Shown here piece after piece: positions 51,617-60,349 of a stretch of 64,000 nucleotides of DNA (position 1 is its first letter; each line of letters starts with the position of its first letter). The notes under the pieces were generated by a model. The model was not told the DNA's origin and did not search any database. It worked only from the letters and a program-made list of their open reading frames with translations. The stretch lies in contig CAKTMC010000007.1 in NCBI GenBank assembly GCA_934573735.1, positions 39,379-103,378 on the forward strand. The letters run 5' to 3'. The position numbers and the translations under genes were made by a program. The stretch is from an uncultured Oscillospiraceae bacterium (lineage in GTDB: Bacteria > Bacillota > Clostridia > Oscillospirales > Oscillospiraceae).

Positions 51617-53863
51617 ATGAACAAAAGAATACGGCTTTTGGCCGCGGTACTTGCGCTTTGCATTGCGCTGACGCTGGGGCTGTGCGGCTGCATACCCAAA
51701 ACGGAATCAAGAAAAGAAAACGCACCCGCCCGCGAGGGCGTAAGCACTTATGGCGCCGGAGAAAATGTTGCCCCGGACGGAACGCCCTTTGAGACTGTCT
51801 ATGTTCCTGGAATCATGGAATTTGACCGCAGTTTGGGTGCGATCTGCCAGTTCAAGACTTCGCCCAACGGCCTCTATGCCTATGACGATTTAGCCGAAAC
51901 CCTCTATGAGTTTGACCCGGCGGGCCATTGCCTGAAGGAATGGGATGCCGATTGGGATGACTTCAATGCGCTCAGCGGCGGGGCCTCCGATGGCTGGAGG
52001 ATCGAGATGCACGAAAACAAGGAGGATTATTACAATCAGTCCATTGACTACCGTGTACTTTATGTGCAGGACGGCCAGGAGACGGAAATCATGAGCTTCC
52101 GCGCCGAGCACGGCACAACGGGGTTCGTCGGCGGCGAGAACTTCTTTTTGCTCTATCATGTCTGGTGGGACGAAAGCAACGCGGGGCATTTTGTCCTTGA
52201 GAGCTATAGCCGCAACGCCGAGCTGCTGCACTCGCAGGAACTTTCCGAGTGGATGGAGATCTACCGGACGGATACGGGCATCTACTTCCTCGGGCGTGAC
52301 AGCTACGATATTCTCCGCTATGACCCGGCGAGCTTTTCGCTGAATAAAGTGGACAGCGTCCCCGATGGCTGCCGCACCTGCGGCATAGCGGGCGATACGC
52401 TCTATCTGACAGACAACATCTATCTCTACCGCCACAAGCTGGGCGGCGGCGAAAGCGAGGCACTGTTTCGCTATGACCGGATGTTTCTGAATGACACGGC
52501 GGCACCGGTTCCCATCGGAGGGACAGACAGCTTTTTCTTCAGGGACTACAGCAACTGGTCAAGCCCCTACCGTGTGGCATACCCTGTTGATAAAAACTCT
52601 CTTCCTGCGGAGAAAACCATCATCACCCTTGCCATTAACGAAGAAATACCGGAGCAGGCGATTCGGGGATACGGCAGCTATCACGATCAGATCACAGATT
52701 TCAACACCGTCAATCGGGAGTATGAGATCGTCGTGCGCAACTACGCGGAGAGCCCCGATCCTTTCCTCGCACTCTCCGCGGATATGGCGGGCGGCAACTC
52801 GCCGGATCTGATCGATGTGCGAGGCTTTGGCGGCGCGATCTGCTCGACCGCAACAGCGGAGGATCTGCTGCCGTATGTGGAACGCGATCTCGGAACAGAC
52901 GCTTTTCTGCCGGGACCACTCGCGGCCATTGAAACAGATGGAAAGCTCCTGAGCCTGATGCCGAGCTTCTCGCTGACGGCGATCCTCGGCCCGGCTTCGC
53001 TGCTGGAGGGGCAGAGCATTGAGAGCTTTTCGGAGCTTGCCGCTCTTGCCGGAGGCGCGGAGCAAGTGTTTTATCGCAGTGTAGACCGGGAGACCTTTAT
53101 GAAGTGGGTATTTGCTGGCAATCATCGAGATTACAGCGCCGAGCAGGTAGCTGATTATCTTACCTTTGCCGCAGCGCTTCCGGATGATGCAACACAGAAT
53201 CCCTATGGACTGACGGAACAGGAACTGAAGGAATCCCTGGAACATGGAGATGTTTTTCCCCTTGACTATGGGCCGATCTGTGAGTGTCAACAGCTTTTTG
53301 AGCTTGCCTGGATCGCCGATCCACTCGGACGAACAGAGCTTCAGGACGCCGCCTGCATCCCCGAGGCAGAGGGATGGTTCGGGGAACGCCTCACTGCCAT
53401 CGGGCTGCCGGGTGCCAAGGGCAGCGGCGTCTATCTCTCGCCCGATCAGGAGTTGATGATGCCAAGCGCTGCCCAGCACAAGGAGGGGGCATGGGCGTTT
53501 CTGGCCTTCCTTCTCAACGACCGCTATCTCGTCACTCCCTTTTCCGGCGGTTTCCGCTATGGTATTCCTATCACTCGGTCGGCTTATGACCGTGAGATCG
53601 GCCAGTATTGGACCTGGATGGACGGAAAACTCTCCGGAAGCATCAACGGCGCTGACTATGAGCTTGCTTATGACGCGGACAACTGCAAAGCACTCTTCTT
53701 GTCTCTGCTTGACCAAGTGGACGGGATCTGCCGCGACGGAGATGAGATTTTTGATGCAGTCATGACTACCGCCAATGCCTATTTCTCCGGGGATAAGCCT
53801 TTGGAGCAGGCCGCTGACGATATTGCGAAGCGACTGAAAATCTACAACGCAGAGCGCGGATAA
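51617..53863 (+). CDS. Large lipoprotein with solute-binding-protein-like C-terminal half
   Basis: 748 residues from the ATG at 51617 (AAAGGA at 6 nt); a further upstream open frame overlaps the previous gene and is discarded. It has a lipoprotein signal peptide with lipobox LCGC (Cys25). Residues about 50-330 have repeated strands with aromatic and aspartate motifs, as in a beta-propeller-like sensor. Residues about 350-748 resemble extracellular solute-binding proteins (ITLAINEEIPEQAIRGYG, DLIDVRGFGGAI, KEGAWAFLAFLL). No permease or ATPase gene is nearby, so a sensing role with the anti-sigma-like protein is more likely than transport. Confidence 0.75.
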   Translation: MNKRIRLLAAVLALCIALTLGLCGCIPKTESRKENAPAREGVSTYGAGENVAPDGTPFETVYVPGIMEFDRSLGAICQFKTSPNGLYAYDDLAETLYEFDPAGHCLKEWDADWDDFNALSGGASDGWRIEMHENKEDYYNQSIDYRVLYVQDGQETEIMSFRAEHGTTGFVGGENFFLLYHVWWDESNAGHFVLESYSRNAELLHSQELSEWMEIYRTDTGIYFLGRDSYDILRYDPASFSLNKVDSVPDGCRTCGIAGDTLYLTDNIYLYRHKLGGGESEALFRYDRMFLNDTAAPVPIGGTDSFFFRDYSNWSSPYRVAYPVDKNSLPAEKTIITLAINEEIPEQAIRGYGSYHDQITDFNTVNREYEIVVRNYAESPDPFLALSADMAGGNSPDLIDVRGFGGAICSTATAEDLLPYVERDLGTDAFLPGPLAAIETDGKLLSLMPSFSLTAILGPASLLEGQSIESFSELAALAGGAEQVFYRSVDRETFMKWVFAGNHRDYSAEQVADYLTFAAALPDDATQNPYGLTEQELKESLEHGDVFPLDYGPICECQQLFELAWIADPLGRTELQDAACIPEAEGWFGERLTAIGLPGAKGSGVYLSPDQELMMPSAAQHKEGAWAFLAFLLNDRYLVTPFSGGFRYGIPITRSAYDREIGQYWTWMDGKLSGSINGADYELAYDADNCKALFLSLLDQVDGICRDGDEIFDAVMTTANAYFSGDKPLEQAADDIAKRLKIYNAERG

Positions 53864-53909
53864 TGCCTTTCTCAAGATCAACTCATTATTGATTCGAGGT
53901 GACTGAATA

Positions 53910-54097
53910 ATGAGCGATGCACAACCGAAAGAATCCCTATGGCTCCCGTGCCCCAAGTGTGGGTCAGGACGAAGATCAAAATCTACGAGGACACCGTCCT
54001 TCTGAATTTTCCATTGTACTGTACCAAATGCAAGAATGAAAACAAACTCGGCGTAATAAAATTCAAGATCGTAGTTAGCGACGAGCCAGACGCTTAA
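53910..54097 (+). pseudogene. Cysteine-rich KTR-type protein, frameshifted
   Basis: The ATG at 53910 follows GAGGT. The frame begins (M)SDAQPKESLWLPCPKCG, then runs into a stop at about 54006. A shift of one base restores VRTKIKIYEDTVLLNFPLYCTKCKNE and a normal end (VSDEPDA, stop 54097). The two CxxC pairs and the R-T-K motif match the cysteine-rich KTR proteins common on Firmicutes conjugative elements. A one-base deletion after TGTGGG is the simplest explanation. Confidence 0.8.
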
Positions 54098-54102
54098 AGC
54101 GC

Positions 54103-54138
54103 AGAGCCTGCTACTCCATGAGTGGAGAAGCAGGCTCT
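54103..54138. terminator. Terminator between convergent KTR and XRE genes
   Basis: The stem AGAGCCTGCT/AGCAGGCTCT with an inner CTCCA/TGGAG is followed by TTTTCTTATTTT on the plus strand. Confidence 0.88.
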
Positions 54139-54142
54139 TTTC

Positions 54143-54493
54143 TTATTTTGCGGGAGTAAAGCTCCGGCCCTTTACGATCCCAAGTGCGGCTTCGACAACA
54201 GGAAGCAGATTGCGGATCTGATTATCGCTGCAATCGCCCAGCAGGATCTCAAGCTGCTTTCTGGCCGGATCTTCAGGATCTACCTGGGGATAAAAGATTT
54301 CTGCGGGATCTATCATCAGCGTTGTTACAAGCGCGCACAGCACATCCAACTGCGGATTTCCCTCGCCGTGCTCGATTTTGCGGATCGTCTGTTCCGTGAC
54401 GCCCGCTTTCTCTGCAAGTTCCGCCTGGGTCATTTTCTGACGCTTTCTATTCCGATAAATGCTCTCGCCCAAGTATTTTGAGAATTCCGTCAT
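54143..54493 (-). CDS. XRE-family transcriptional regulator
   Basis: A 116-residue protein with a Cro/CI-type helix-turn-helix in residues about 8-60 (GESIYRNRKRQKMTQAELAEKAGVTEQTIRKIEHGEGNPQLDVL). A short C-terminal helical domain probably dimerises. It may control excision or transfer genes of the element, or the divergent Spo0A-C gene. Inverted repeats directly upstream are candidate operators. It ends at the shared terminator. Confidence 0.9.
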   Translation of the reverse strand: MTEFSKYLGESIYRNRKRQKMTQAELAEKAGVTEQTIRKIEHGEGNPQLDVLCALVTTLMIDPAEIFYPQVDPEDPARKQLEILLGDCSDNQIRNLLPVVEAALGIVKGRSFTPAK

Positions 54494-54506
54494 CTTTATT
54501 CACCTC

Positions 54507-54570
54507 AAACCGATTGTACAGTATCGGTTTTGATGTTGGAATTTGTCATCTTTTCGATTTTACCGAAAAG
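54507..54570. promoter_or_regulatory. Candidate operators between the XRE and Spo0A-C genes
   Basis: Two inverted repeats: AAACCGAT-8-ATCGGTTT (54507-54530) and CTTTTCG-7-CGAAAAG (54550-54570). Their place just upstream of the XRE start suggests autoregulation. The rest of 54571-54744 shows nothing further. Confidence 0.6.
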
Positions 54571-54744
54571 ATAATATAGGTTCTCGAAACGTGGGCGGTT
54601 TACATAATTTGTCGACAATGAGTGATTTTGATTGTTTTTCGGTGTGTCGATATAGGTATAAGTCGAGCGAAGGAACACCACAAATGCTGCCGGTTGCGGT
54701 AAAATATAGACACTGATCAGAAACTAAAACATAGGAGAAAGAGA

Positions 54745-55122
54745 ATGTATAGCTTCCATCAAGAGAAAAGCAATACCACCATCCCGCCGGAGGAGATTGC
54801 TAAATTGCTTCGGAGCATTGGCGCTTCCGGTCGGCTTGTTGGGTTTAATTATGTCGTTTACATCGTGTATAACATCCTGCAAAAGCCGGACGAGCACTAC
54901 TGGATCACCAAGTGCGCCTATCCCGATACCGCGAAGTATTTTCAGGTGCGGCCAGCTTCTGTAGAACACGCGATCCAGACGGTGATTGCTTCCTGCTGGG
55001 ATCGCTATGACCATTCTGACCTTAACCGCGTTGCAGGAATTGAGCTGGAAAACATGCCTACAAACAGCGAGTTTATAGACATTCTTGTCGCCTATCTGCG
55101 CTACGGAGCATACGAAAGGTAA
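54745..55122 (+). CDS. Standalone Spo0A C-terminal (DNA-binding) domain protein
   Basis: A 125-residue protein with the Spo0A_C pattern: LLRSIGASGRLVGFNYVVYIVYNIL, then ITKCAYPDTAKYFQVRPASVEHAIQTVIASCWDR. These correspond to the helices that bind 0A boxes. The phosphoacceptor receiver domain of Spo0A is absent, so it would not need phosphorelay activation. It could act as a constitutive activator, or as a competitor of host Spo0A. AGGAG lies 7 nt before the ATG. It is followed by the structured RNA region. Confidence 0.88.
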   Translation: MYSFHQEKSNTTIPPEEIAKLLRSIGASGRLVGFNYVVYIVYNILQKPDEHYWITKCAYPDTAKYFQVRPASVEHAIQTVIASCWDRYDHSDLNRVAGIELENMPTNSEFIDILVAYLRYGAYER

Positions 55123-55127
55123 TAGAA

Positions 55128-55545
55128 ATAAGTGAACGGATCTTCCCGTTCACAGAAGCGCACCACAGATGGCGCGTTTCTGTGAGCCGGAAGGCTCAGA
55201 CAAGTGAATAGGGCAAGCAGATACGTTCTGCTTGCGGGAAGCCAGGCAGCGGGTGCGCCAGGATCGTCAGTCGGTGAGGAGGTGAAATCACCGACGGCAG
55301 AGCGAACAACACCACCGCTGTATGCAGCCAATGGCACGGCTGCCTGCCACGATCCGCAAGCGGGCATAATGATACCTACGTTGATGGCACGTCACAGAGT
55401 CAAACGTCCCGCCATAAGCATGGAGGGAGGCACGAAACACATATCCTACGGAGCGGCCTGCCTCGCCGCCGTCTGTCCTTTGCCTTTGAAAACACCGTGA
55501 TATCTTCGATCCGCACTACGCAAGAGTGCGGATTTTGTCGTTTTT
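55128..55545 (+). ncRNA. Candidate structured non-coding RNA with intrinsic terminator
   Basis: About 420 bases packed with stable hairpins. Examples are GTGAACGG/CCGTTCAC (55132-55153), CACAGAA-GCGC with GCGC-TTCTGTG (55151-55184), TGAGCC-GGAA-GGCTCA (55183-55198), GCAAGCAG/CTGCTTGC (55213-55235), GTCGGTG/CACCGAC (55270-55295) and GCAGCC/GGCTGC (55324-55343). The end is a 9-bp terminator stem (55509-55533) with T-rich tail. An open frame (55204-55500) runs through it, but the stem density and the terminator argue for an RNA. I cannot match it to a known class (no reverse transcriptase, TnpB or IscB is adjacent). Confidence 0.55.
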
Positions 55546-55548
55546 ATT

Positions 55549-55565
55549 CGTTTCACCATGAAACG
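55549..55565. repeat. Element palindrome copy 8 (CGTTTCACCATGAAACG)
   Basis: Same core as copy 2, between the terminator of the structured RNA and the next small gene. Confidence 0.85.
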
Positions 55566-55584
55566 CATTTGGGAGGGAAACATT

Positions 55585-55707
55585 ATGCTGCAGTTTTTTC
55601 TTGGCCTTATGGCAGGCGGTTTTTTGGCATTTCCATTATTTGTGTTATGCAGGTTGGCAACCGCAGTGACCAGGACAAAGAACCTGTCACAAAGAAAGCA
55701 GAAATAG
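55585..55707 (+). CDS. Small membrane protein (DUF3789-like), 40 residues
   Basis: The product begins MLQFFLGLMAGGFLAFPLFVLC and ends with a basic tail (TRTKNLSQRKQK). One N-terminal membrane helix with glycine spacing and this size fit the DUF3789 family of small proteins on clostridial conjugative elements. GGGAGG lies 8 nt before the ATG, directly after palindrome copy 8. Function unknown. Confidence 0.7.
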   Translation: MLQFFLGLMAGGFLAFPLFVLCRLATAVTRTKNLSQRKQK

Positions 55708-55721
55708 AGTGAGATGATTGT

Positions 55722-55928
55722 TTGAGCAAGGCAAATCCTCAGACATTGCCGAAGAGAAAAAGAGAATGCCGCGACAATGAATTACACATCATTTCCGTTG
55801 ATGATGAAGCACGAACCATTCATGCACAAATCAACGGCTGCAGTATCACCGCAGTATGCCGGGAGAAAAGCAACCCGGATATATATGAGAGCATAAAGGG
55901 AATATTGATCCAGAGCGCCATTGAATAA
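55722..55928 (+). CDS. Small hypothetical protein upstream of the recombinase
   Basis: A 68-residue product from a TTG start at 55722, with a basic N-terminus (PKRKRECRDNELHIISVDDEA) and an ending in YESIKGILIQSAIE. Small proteins of this kind usually precede large serine recombinases on such elements (compare TnpW-type proteins), so a role in recombination control is possible. I do not recognise a defined domain. The start has only a weak ribosome-binding site. Confidence 0.5.
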   Translation: MSKANPQTLPKRKRECRDNELHIISVDDEARTIHAQINGCSITAVCREKSNPDIYESIKGILIQSAIE

Positions 55929-56070
55929 GGCTAATATGAGTGTCCGGAAATTTGACACGATTAGACATATATGAGAAAATATGAATAGGAAGTTGGCACT
56001 ATGTACCTTGAAAAGTTCATAAGTAAATGTGAACGTGCCAATACCATCCCGTTGAAAGGACGGTATTGAA

Positions 56071-57742
56071 ATGACAGAAACAAGCACGCTCGCAAGTTAT
56101 ACTTTCGATAAAGAAACAGGCTGGCGCACAGACCTCCCCTTGTACATAGAGCCGGGTACTCGCGTACTGTTCCTTTACCGCGTATCTACGGCCAAGCAGT
56201 TATATCATGATGCGAATAACGAGGCGGACATTCCCATGCAGCGCCTCCGCTGCCGTGCCTTTGCCGAGCAAAACGGCTGGACGATTGTATGTGAGCTTCA
56301 AGAGGAAGGTATCTCCGGCCATAAAGTCAGAGCGGAAAACCGCGACAAGGTACAGATGATTAAAGACTATGCCCTCATGCAGAAGTTCGATATTCTTCTC
56401 GTTTTTATGTTTGACCGTATCGGTCGTATTTCAGATGAAACACCTTTTGTCGTGGAATGGCTTATCAGCCACGGGATCAGAGTATGGGCGTCAGAAGAAG
56501 GAGAACAGCGCATAGAATCCCATACCGACAGGCTGATGAATTACATCCGCTTTTGGCAGGCTGACGGCGAAAGCCAAAAGACCTCTATCCGCACGGCGAA
56601 CAGCTTGCATATATTAAACGAGCAAGGCTTTTTTACCGGGCGTATCTGTCCCTATGGATACGAGCTTGTGAAATCCTGGCGCATGAACAAACGAAAGCAT
56701 GAGGTACACGACCTTACAATCTGCGAGGACGAGGCCGCTGTTGTCCGTGAAATGTTCCGTCTTGCCTATGTTTACGGATACGGTGCTCAACGGATCGCTA
56801 ACCGGCTGCATGAGCTTGGATATAAAAATCGGGCAGGCGAAAACTAGCACCCTGCCACGATTCAATCTATATTGAGAAATGTCGTGTATATCGGAATCCT
56901 GCGCTGCGGTGAATCCCAATCTCCCATCCAAGAGCGCCTTCGCATCGTGGACGATAAGACCTTTTACGAAGTAAAGGCTATGTTGGAAACCCGGTCACGG
57001 CAATACCAGGACACGCGATCTGCCCCGTTGAATACCCGCGGAAATTCACTTCTGGCCGGGAATATCTTTTGCGGCCATTGTGGAGCGCGTCTGTGCATCA
57101 CGACCAACGGAAAAGGCCGTCCAAAAGCAGATGGAACCGACACAATCAGGACTCGGTATTGCTGCCAGACCAAGACCCGCAAGCATGGTGAATGTGACGG
57201 GCAGACCGGCTATACTGTATATAAAGTGGATGATACCATCGACGCTTTTGTGCGGAACATCCTGGCAAGGGTGAAAGCGGTTGACCGCGGAGAGCTTATC
57301 AGAGCGTGAAATCAAGCCGATATTCTTTCCCGGAGGAATCATGTTAATCAGCTGTTCCAAGCCGCTACAAAGGCCGAGAACGAGCTGCAGCGCCTACAGG
57401 GCGAGATCGTAAAGGGCCCTTATCGGGGAAAGCGCTTTCACGCCGGAAATGCTCCGGCCAGCCATAGAAGCGCAGGAACGCAAATACGCTGCCCTTATGA
57501 CCGAGTGCAAGGAAGCTGAGGCCGATCTGCACGACAGCGAAAACAATCTCCTTGCCTTATCAGAGAAGTTTGATGATATGCTCCAATGGGCATACCTGTA
57601 CGATAACGCCGATATTGCGGCAAAGAAAATGATCGTTTCCCGGATCATCGACCGCGTGGACATGTACCGGGATTATGAGATCAGAATTACGCTGAATATC
57701 AACATCGAGCAGTTTCTCAACACCATTGAGCTTGTTGCATGA
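56071..57742 (+). pseudogene. Large serine recombinase, broken by two stops and a frameshift
   Basis: The resolvase domain is intact, with the catalytic serine S39 in LYRVSTAKQ and the DRIGR motif. The recombinase and zinc-ribbon domains continue after a TAG at 56845 (GYKNRAGEN, stop, then HPATIQSILRN). A TGA at 57307 and a +1 shift near 57412 (an extra G in AAGGGCCC) follow, after which TPEMLRPAIEAQERKY and a coiled coil reach a normal stop at 57742. Three separate lesions show it is decayed. It lies 52 bp from attR, the usual place for the element's own integrase. Confidence 0.88.
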
Positions 57743-57794
57743 TCCTGTTTCTTTCCCATTCGACACGAATGGGGGTATGTAAATGATGGCTTGC

Positions 57795-57851
<57 letters not shown>

Positions 57852-57913
57852 TGAAAAACACCTGATTTCGTAACCGTTTCCGTTCATAAGGATGTATTTT
57901 CTTATGAGAGATT

Positions 57914-57944
57914 GGTCGCAACCTCTGCTATGGAGGCTGCGGCC
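57914..57944 (+). terminator. Terminator to the right of the element
   Basis: GGTCGCAACCTC pairs with GAGGCTGCGGCC (two G-T pairs) and is followed by TTTTCTCTTTCT on the plus strand. Confidence 0.75.
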
Positions 57945-57964
57945 TTTTCTCTTTCTGCGGTAGA

Positions 57965-59541
57965 TCACGGCCTTGATGATTCTGCGATAGCAAGCATCTT
58001 CTTTATGGTTGCAAGGTCTACAAGTCCGACACCGGTAAAGTAGATGTCAATACCCACCCGCTTATGTCCGTTCACCATTTCACTGTTGTGAACCTCGATT
58101 CGCTTGATGATCTTATTGACCACCTCCAGCGTGAGTGTTTCCATACTGGAGTACTCCCTGAGTCCTGCCAGCAAAAGTCGAATATCCACGCTCTCCCGTT
58201 CGAGTTCGGCCAGCTCTTTTTCCTTCGTGCTGACGGATTGCAGTAGCTCTGCCTGCTCTTTTTCGTACTTTGCTGCCATACGGGAATAACGCTCGTCAGA
58301 TAGTTTGCCCGCAAAATTATTCTCATAGAGTTTGGCAATCAGCCGGTCGATTTCATCGATGCGGTGTTTTCCGGCAGCGATGTCCGATTTGACAGATCGG
58401 ATATTCTGATCTGTCCCCGCAGATTGTTGCTTTCCAATCATTTGCAGAAAGAATGATTCGTGACAGGTGACGAAATCTGTAAGATCGCTGACCGCCACTG
58501 AGACGATTTGTTCCAGCGCGACATTCCGGATATAGTGAATTGTGCATTCTCCTCGACCGGACTTGTAATTGGCACAGCGAAAAAATTCCTGATTTGCTTT
58601 CAAACTCTTAGCCGCACAAAAGTGGAGCTTTGAACCGCAGTCTGCACAAAAAACCAATCCGGAAAACATGCTTGTTTTCCCCGTTGCAGTCGGGCGGCGC
58701 TTATTTTTGCGCAGCTCCTGCACTCGGAGCCAAGTGTTTTCGTCAATGATCGCTTCCTGTGCGTTCGGCACGATGCTCCATTCCTCCTCCGGCTTGCGAA
58801 TCAGTTTGTGTACCTTGTAGCTGACGGTAGTCGTTTTCAGATTAACCATACAGCCGGTGTATTTTCGATTGCTCAAGATGGCGTCAATGGTGCTGTCCTT
58901 CCATAAATACGGATCGCTCGGCATCGGACGATTGGCGGAAGAAGAACCGACCGAATAGTAATATGCGGTAGGGGTAAGAACCTTCTCCTTTTGCAGAAGC
59001 CTCGCAATTTGCTCCGGGCCTTTTCCTTCAAGACAAAGGTGGTAAATCCTTCGTACTACCTCGGCGGCAGCCTCATCAACAAGCCACTTTTCTTTATCAA
59101 GCTCGTCACGCTTGTAGCCGTATGGTACCCGGAAGTTGCTTCTTTTACCGTTGGCCGCCTTCATTGCCCACACAGCCCGCACTTTTTTGCTGGTCTGCGC
59201 TGCATACCACTCGTTAAAAATGTTGTGGAATGGCATCATCTCCGTGCCCTCGCCGGTTTCGGTATCCACACGCTCCTGAATGGCGACAAATTTCACACCT
59301 AAAGTTGGATAGATGATTTCTAAATACCTGCTAGTTTCCACGTGCTCACGCCCGAAACGGGACATGTCCTTGACGATAACCGCTGATACTTTCCCGGCTT
59401 CAATCAGTGCCTCCATTTCCCGAAAGCCCGGACGCTCAAAGGTCGTACCGCTGATCCCGTCATCTTCAAAATATTGCCGGTGTAGGTAGCCGTGCTTCTT
59501 GGCGCAATCCATCAAAATGATTTTTTGAGACGAGATTTGTC
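57965..59541 (-). pseudogene. Second large serine recombinase, N-terminus missing
   Basis: The open frame encodes the end of the resolvase domain (DDGISGTTFERPGFREME, VIVKDMSRFGRE), the recombinase domain, the zinc ribbon (FCADCGSKLHFC) and a coiled coil. Sequence resembling the family continues only a few codons above the first possible start (QISSQKIIL) to an in-frame TGA at 59540-59542. The first about 20-25 residues, including the catalytic serine, are absent. It cannot be active as read. It faces left, next to attR of the conjugative element, as an integrase at the left end of a second element would. Confidence 0.85.
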
Positions 59542-59576
59542 AAGGTATGTTTTTATAACGGAGTGTGCAATTCGCA

Positions 59577-59605
59577 TTGACAAGAAGCAAAAAGAACGCT
59601 ATAAT
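59577..59605 (+). promoter_or_regulatory. Consensus promoter of the TetR/transport operon
   Basis: Perfect TTGACA (59577-59582) and TATAAT (59600-59605) with 17-bp spacing. Confidence 0.88.
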
Positions 59606-59633
59606 AATGTCGTTATCGATAATGACGTTATTA
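59602..59633 (+). promoter_or_regulatory. 32-bp imperfect palindrome overlapping the -10 box (TetR operator)
   Basis: Two 16-bp half sites (TAATAATGTCGTTATC and its near complement, two mismatches) cover the -10 box and the start site. This is the expected layout for repression by the TetR protein encoded just downstream. Confidence 0.82.
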
Positions 59634-59656
59634 TTTAGGTGCAGAGGAGTGAAGAC

Positions 59657-60265
59657 ATGGCCAATAGGGATCATTCCTTGGATGATGGGATCATTCAGGC
59701 TGCTTATTCGGAGTTTCTTGCTTACGGCTTTCAGAAAGCCTCTCTGCACAAGATCGCCGAAAAAGCCGGTGTTACTACGGGGGCAATCTACACAAGATAC
59801 AAGAATAAAGACGCGTTGTTTGCCAGTCTGCTTCAGGATTTTTTTGAGACGATGCAGGTTCTCTTTGCCCCCGTCGCGGAAGAATACGAAAAAGCAAAGT
59901 GCAGCGCACAACCGGAAGATATCCTCCGCGCTATAAACGCCGAAGAACAGGTATATTTTCAACTGCTGACCGAGCACTGCAATGACTGCACTTTATTTTT
60001 CTGCCGCAGTGATGGCAGCTCCATGGAAGCCATGCTGCATGAACTGATGAACCGTAAAGCGGAACAAACGGTAGAGTTCTTTTCACATATCTATGGAAAA
60101 GCGCCAAATGCCGATGCAATCCGTCTTTTGATGGGCTCACAGTTCTGGTACTTCCGCCAGCTGCTGGATCAGCATATGGATGAAGGCAGAATGCTTACCT
60201 GCTTACAGACAGTCCTTGATTTCACCAACGCTGGCTGGCGGCAGCTATGTGACAGCCTGAATTAA
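59657..60265 (+). CDS. TetR/AcrR-family repressor
   Basis: A 202-residue protein with an N-terminal helix-turn-helix (residues about 10-55; FQKASLHKIAEKAGVTTGAIYTRYKNKDAL) and a helical ligand-binding domain. The ATG at 59657 has GAGGAG 7 nt upstream; a GTG six codons earlier is less likely. It probably represses its own operon through the palindrome at 59602. The ligand is unknown but should relate to the transported compound. Confidence 0.92.
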   Translation: MANRDHSLDDGIIQAAYSEFLAYGFQKASLHKIAEKAGVTTGAIYTRYKNKDALFASLLQDFFETMQVLFAPVAEEYEKAKCSAQPEDILRAINAEEQVYFQLLTEHCNDCTLFFCRSDGSSMEAMLHELMNRKAEQTVEFFSHIYGKAPNADAIRLLMGSQFWYFRQLLDQHMDEGRMLTCLQTVLDFTNAGWRQLCDSLN

Positions 60266-60349
60266 ATTGGCAAAGGAATTGGGCGGTGCGGACGCCCATT
60301 TCTTACGGGCATCAGTTAGAGGTGGCTAACTCGGGGAGAAGAGTTTACA

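Noticed and set aside
55204..55500. 98-codon frame as a protein gene
   Set aside because: It has no ribosome-binding site, crosses several stable hairpins and ends close to a terminator. A coding role is not fully excluded.
55128..55545. Group II intron, retron or TnpB guide RNA
   Set aside because: No reverse transcriptase, TnpB or IscB gene is adjacent and I could not find a domain-V-like hairpin.
37514..55565. The element palindromes as parS (ParB) sites
   Set aside because: The half sites GTTTCAC/GTGAAAC are identical to those of Bacillus-type parS, but all copies have an extra central base, some have other centres, and no ParB gene is on the element. I do not call them parS.
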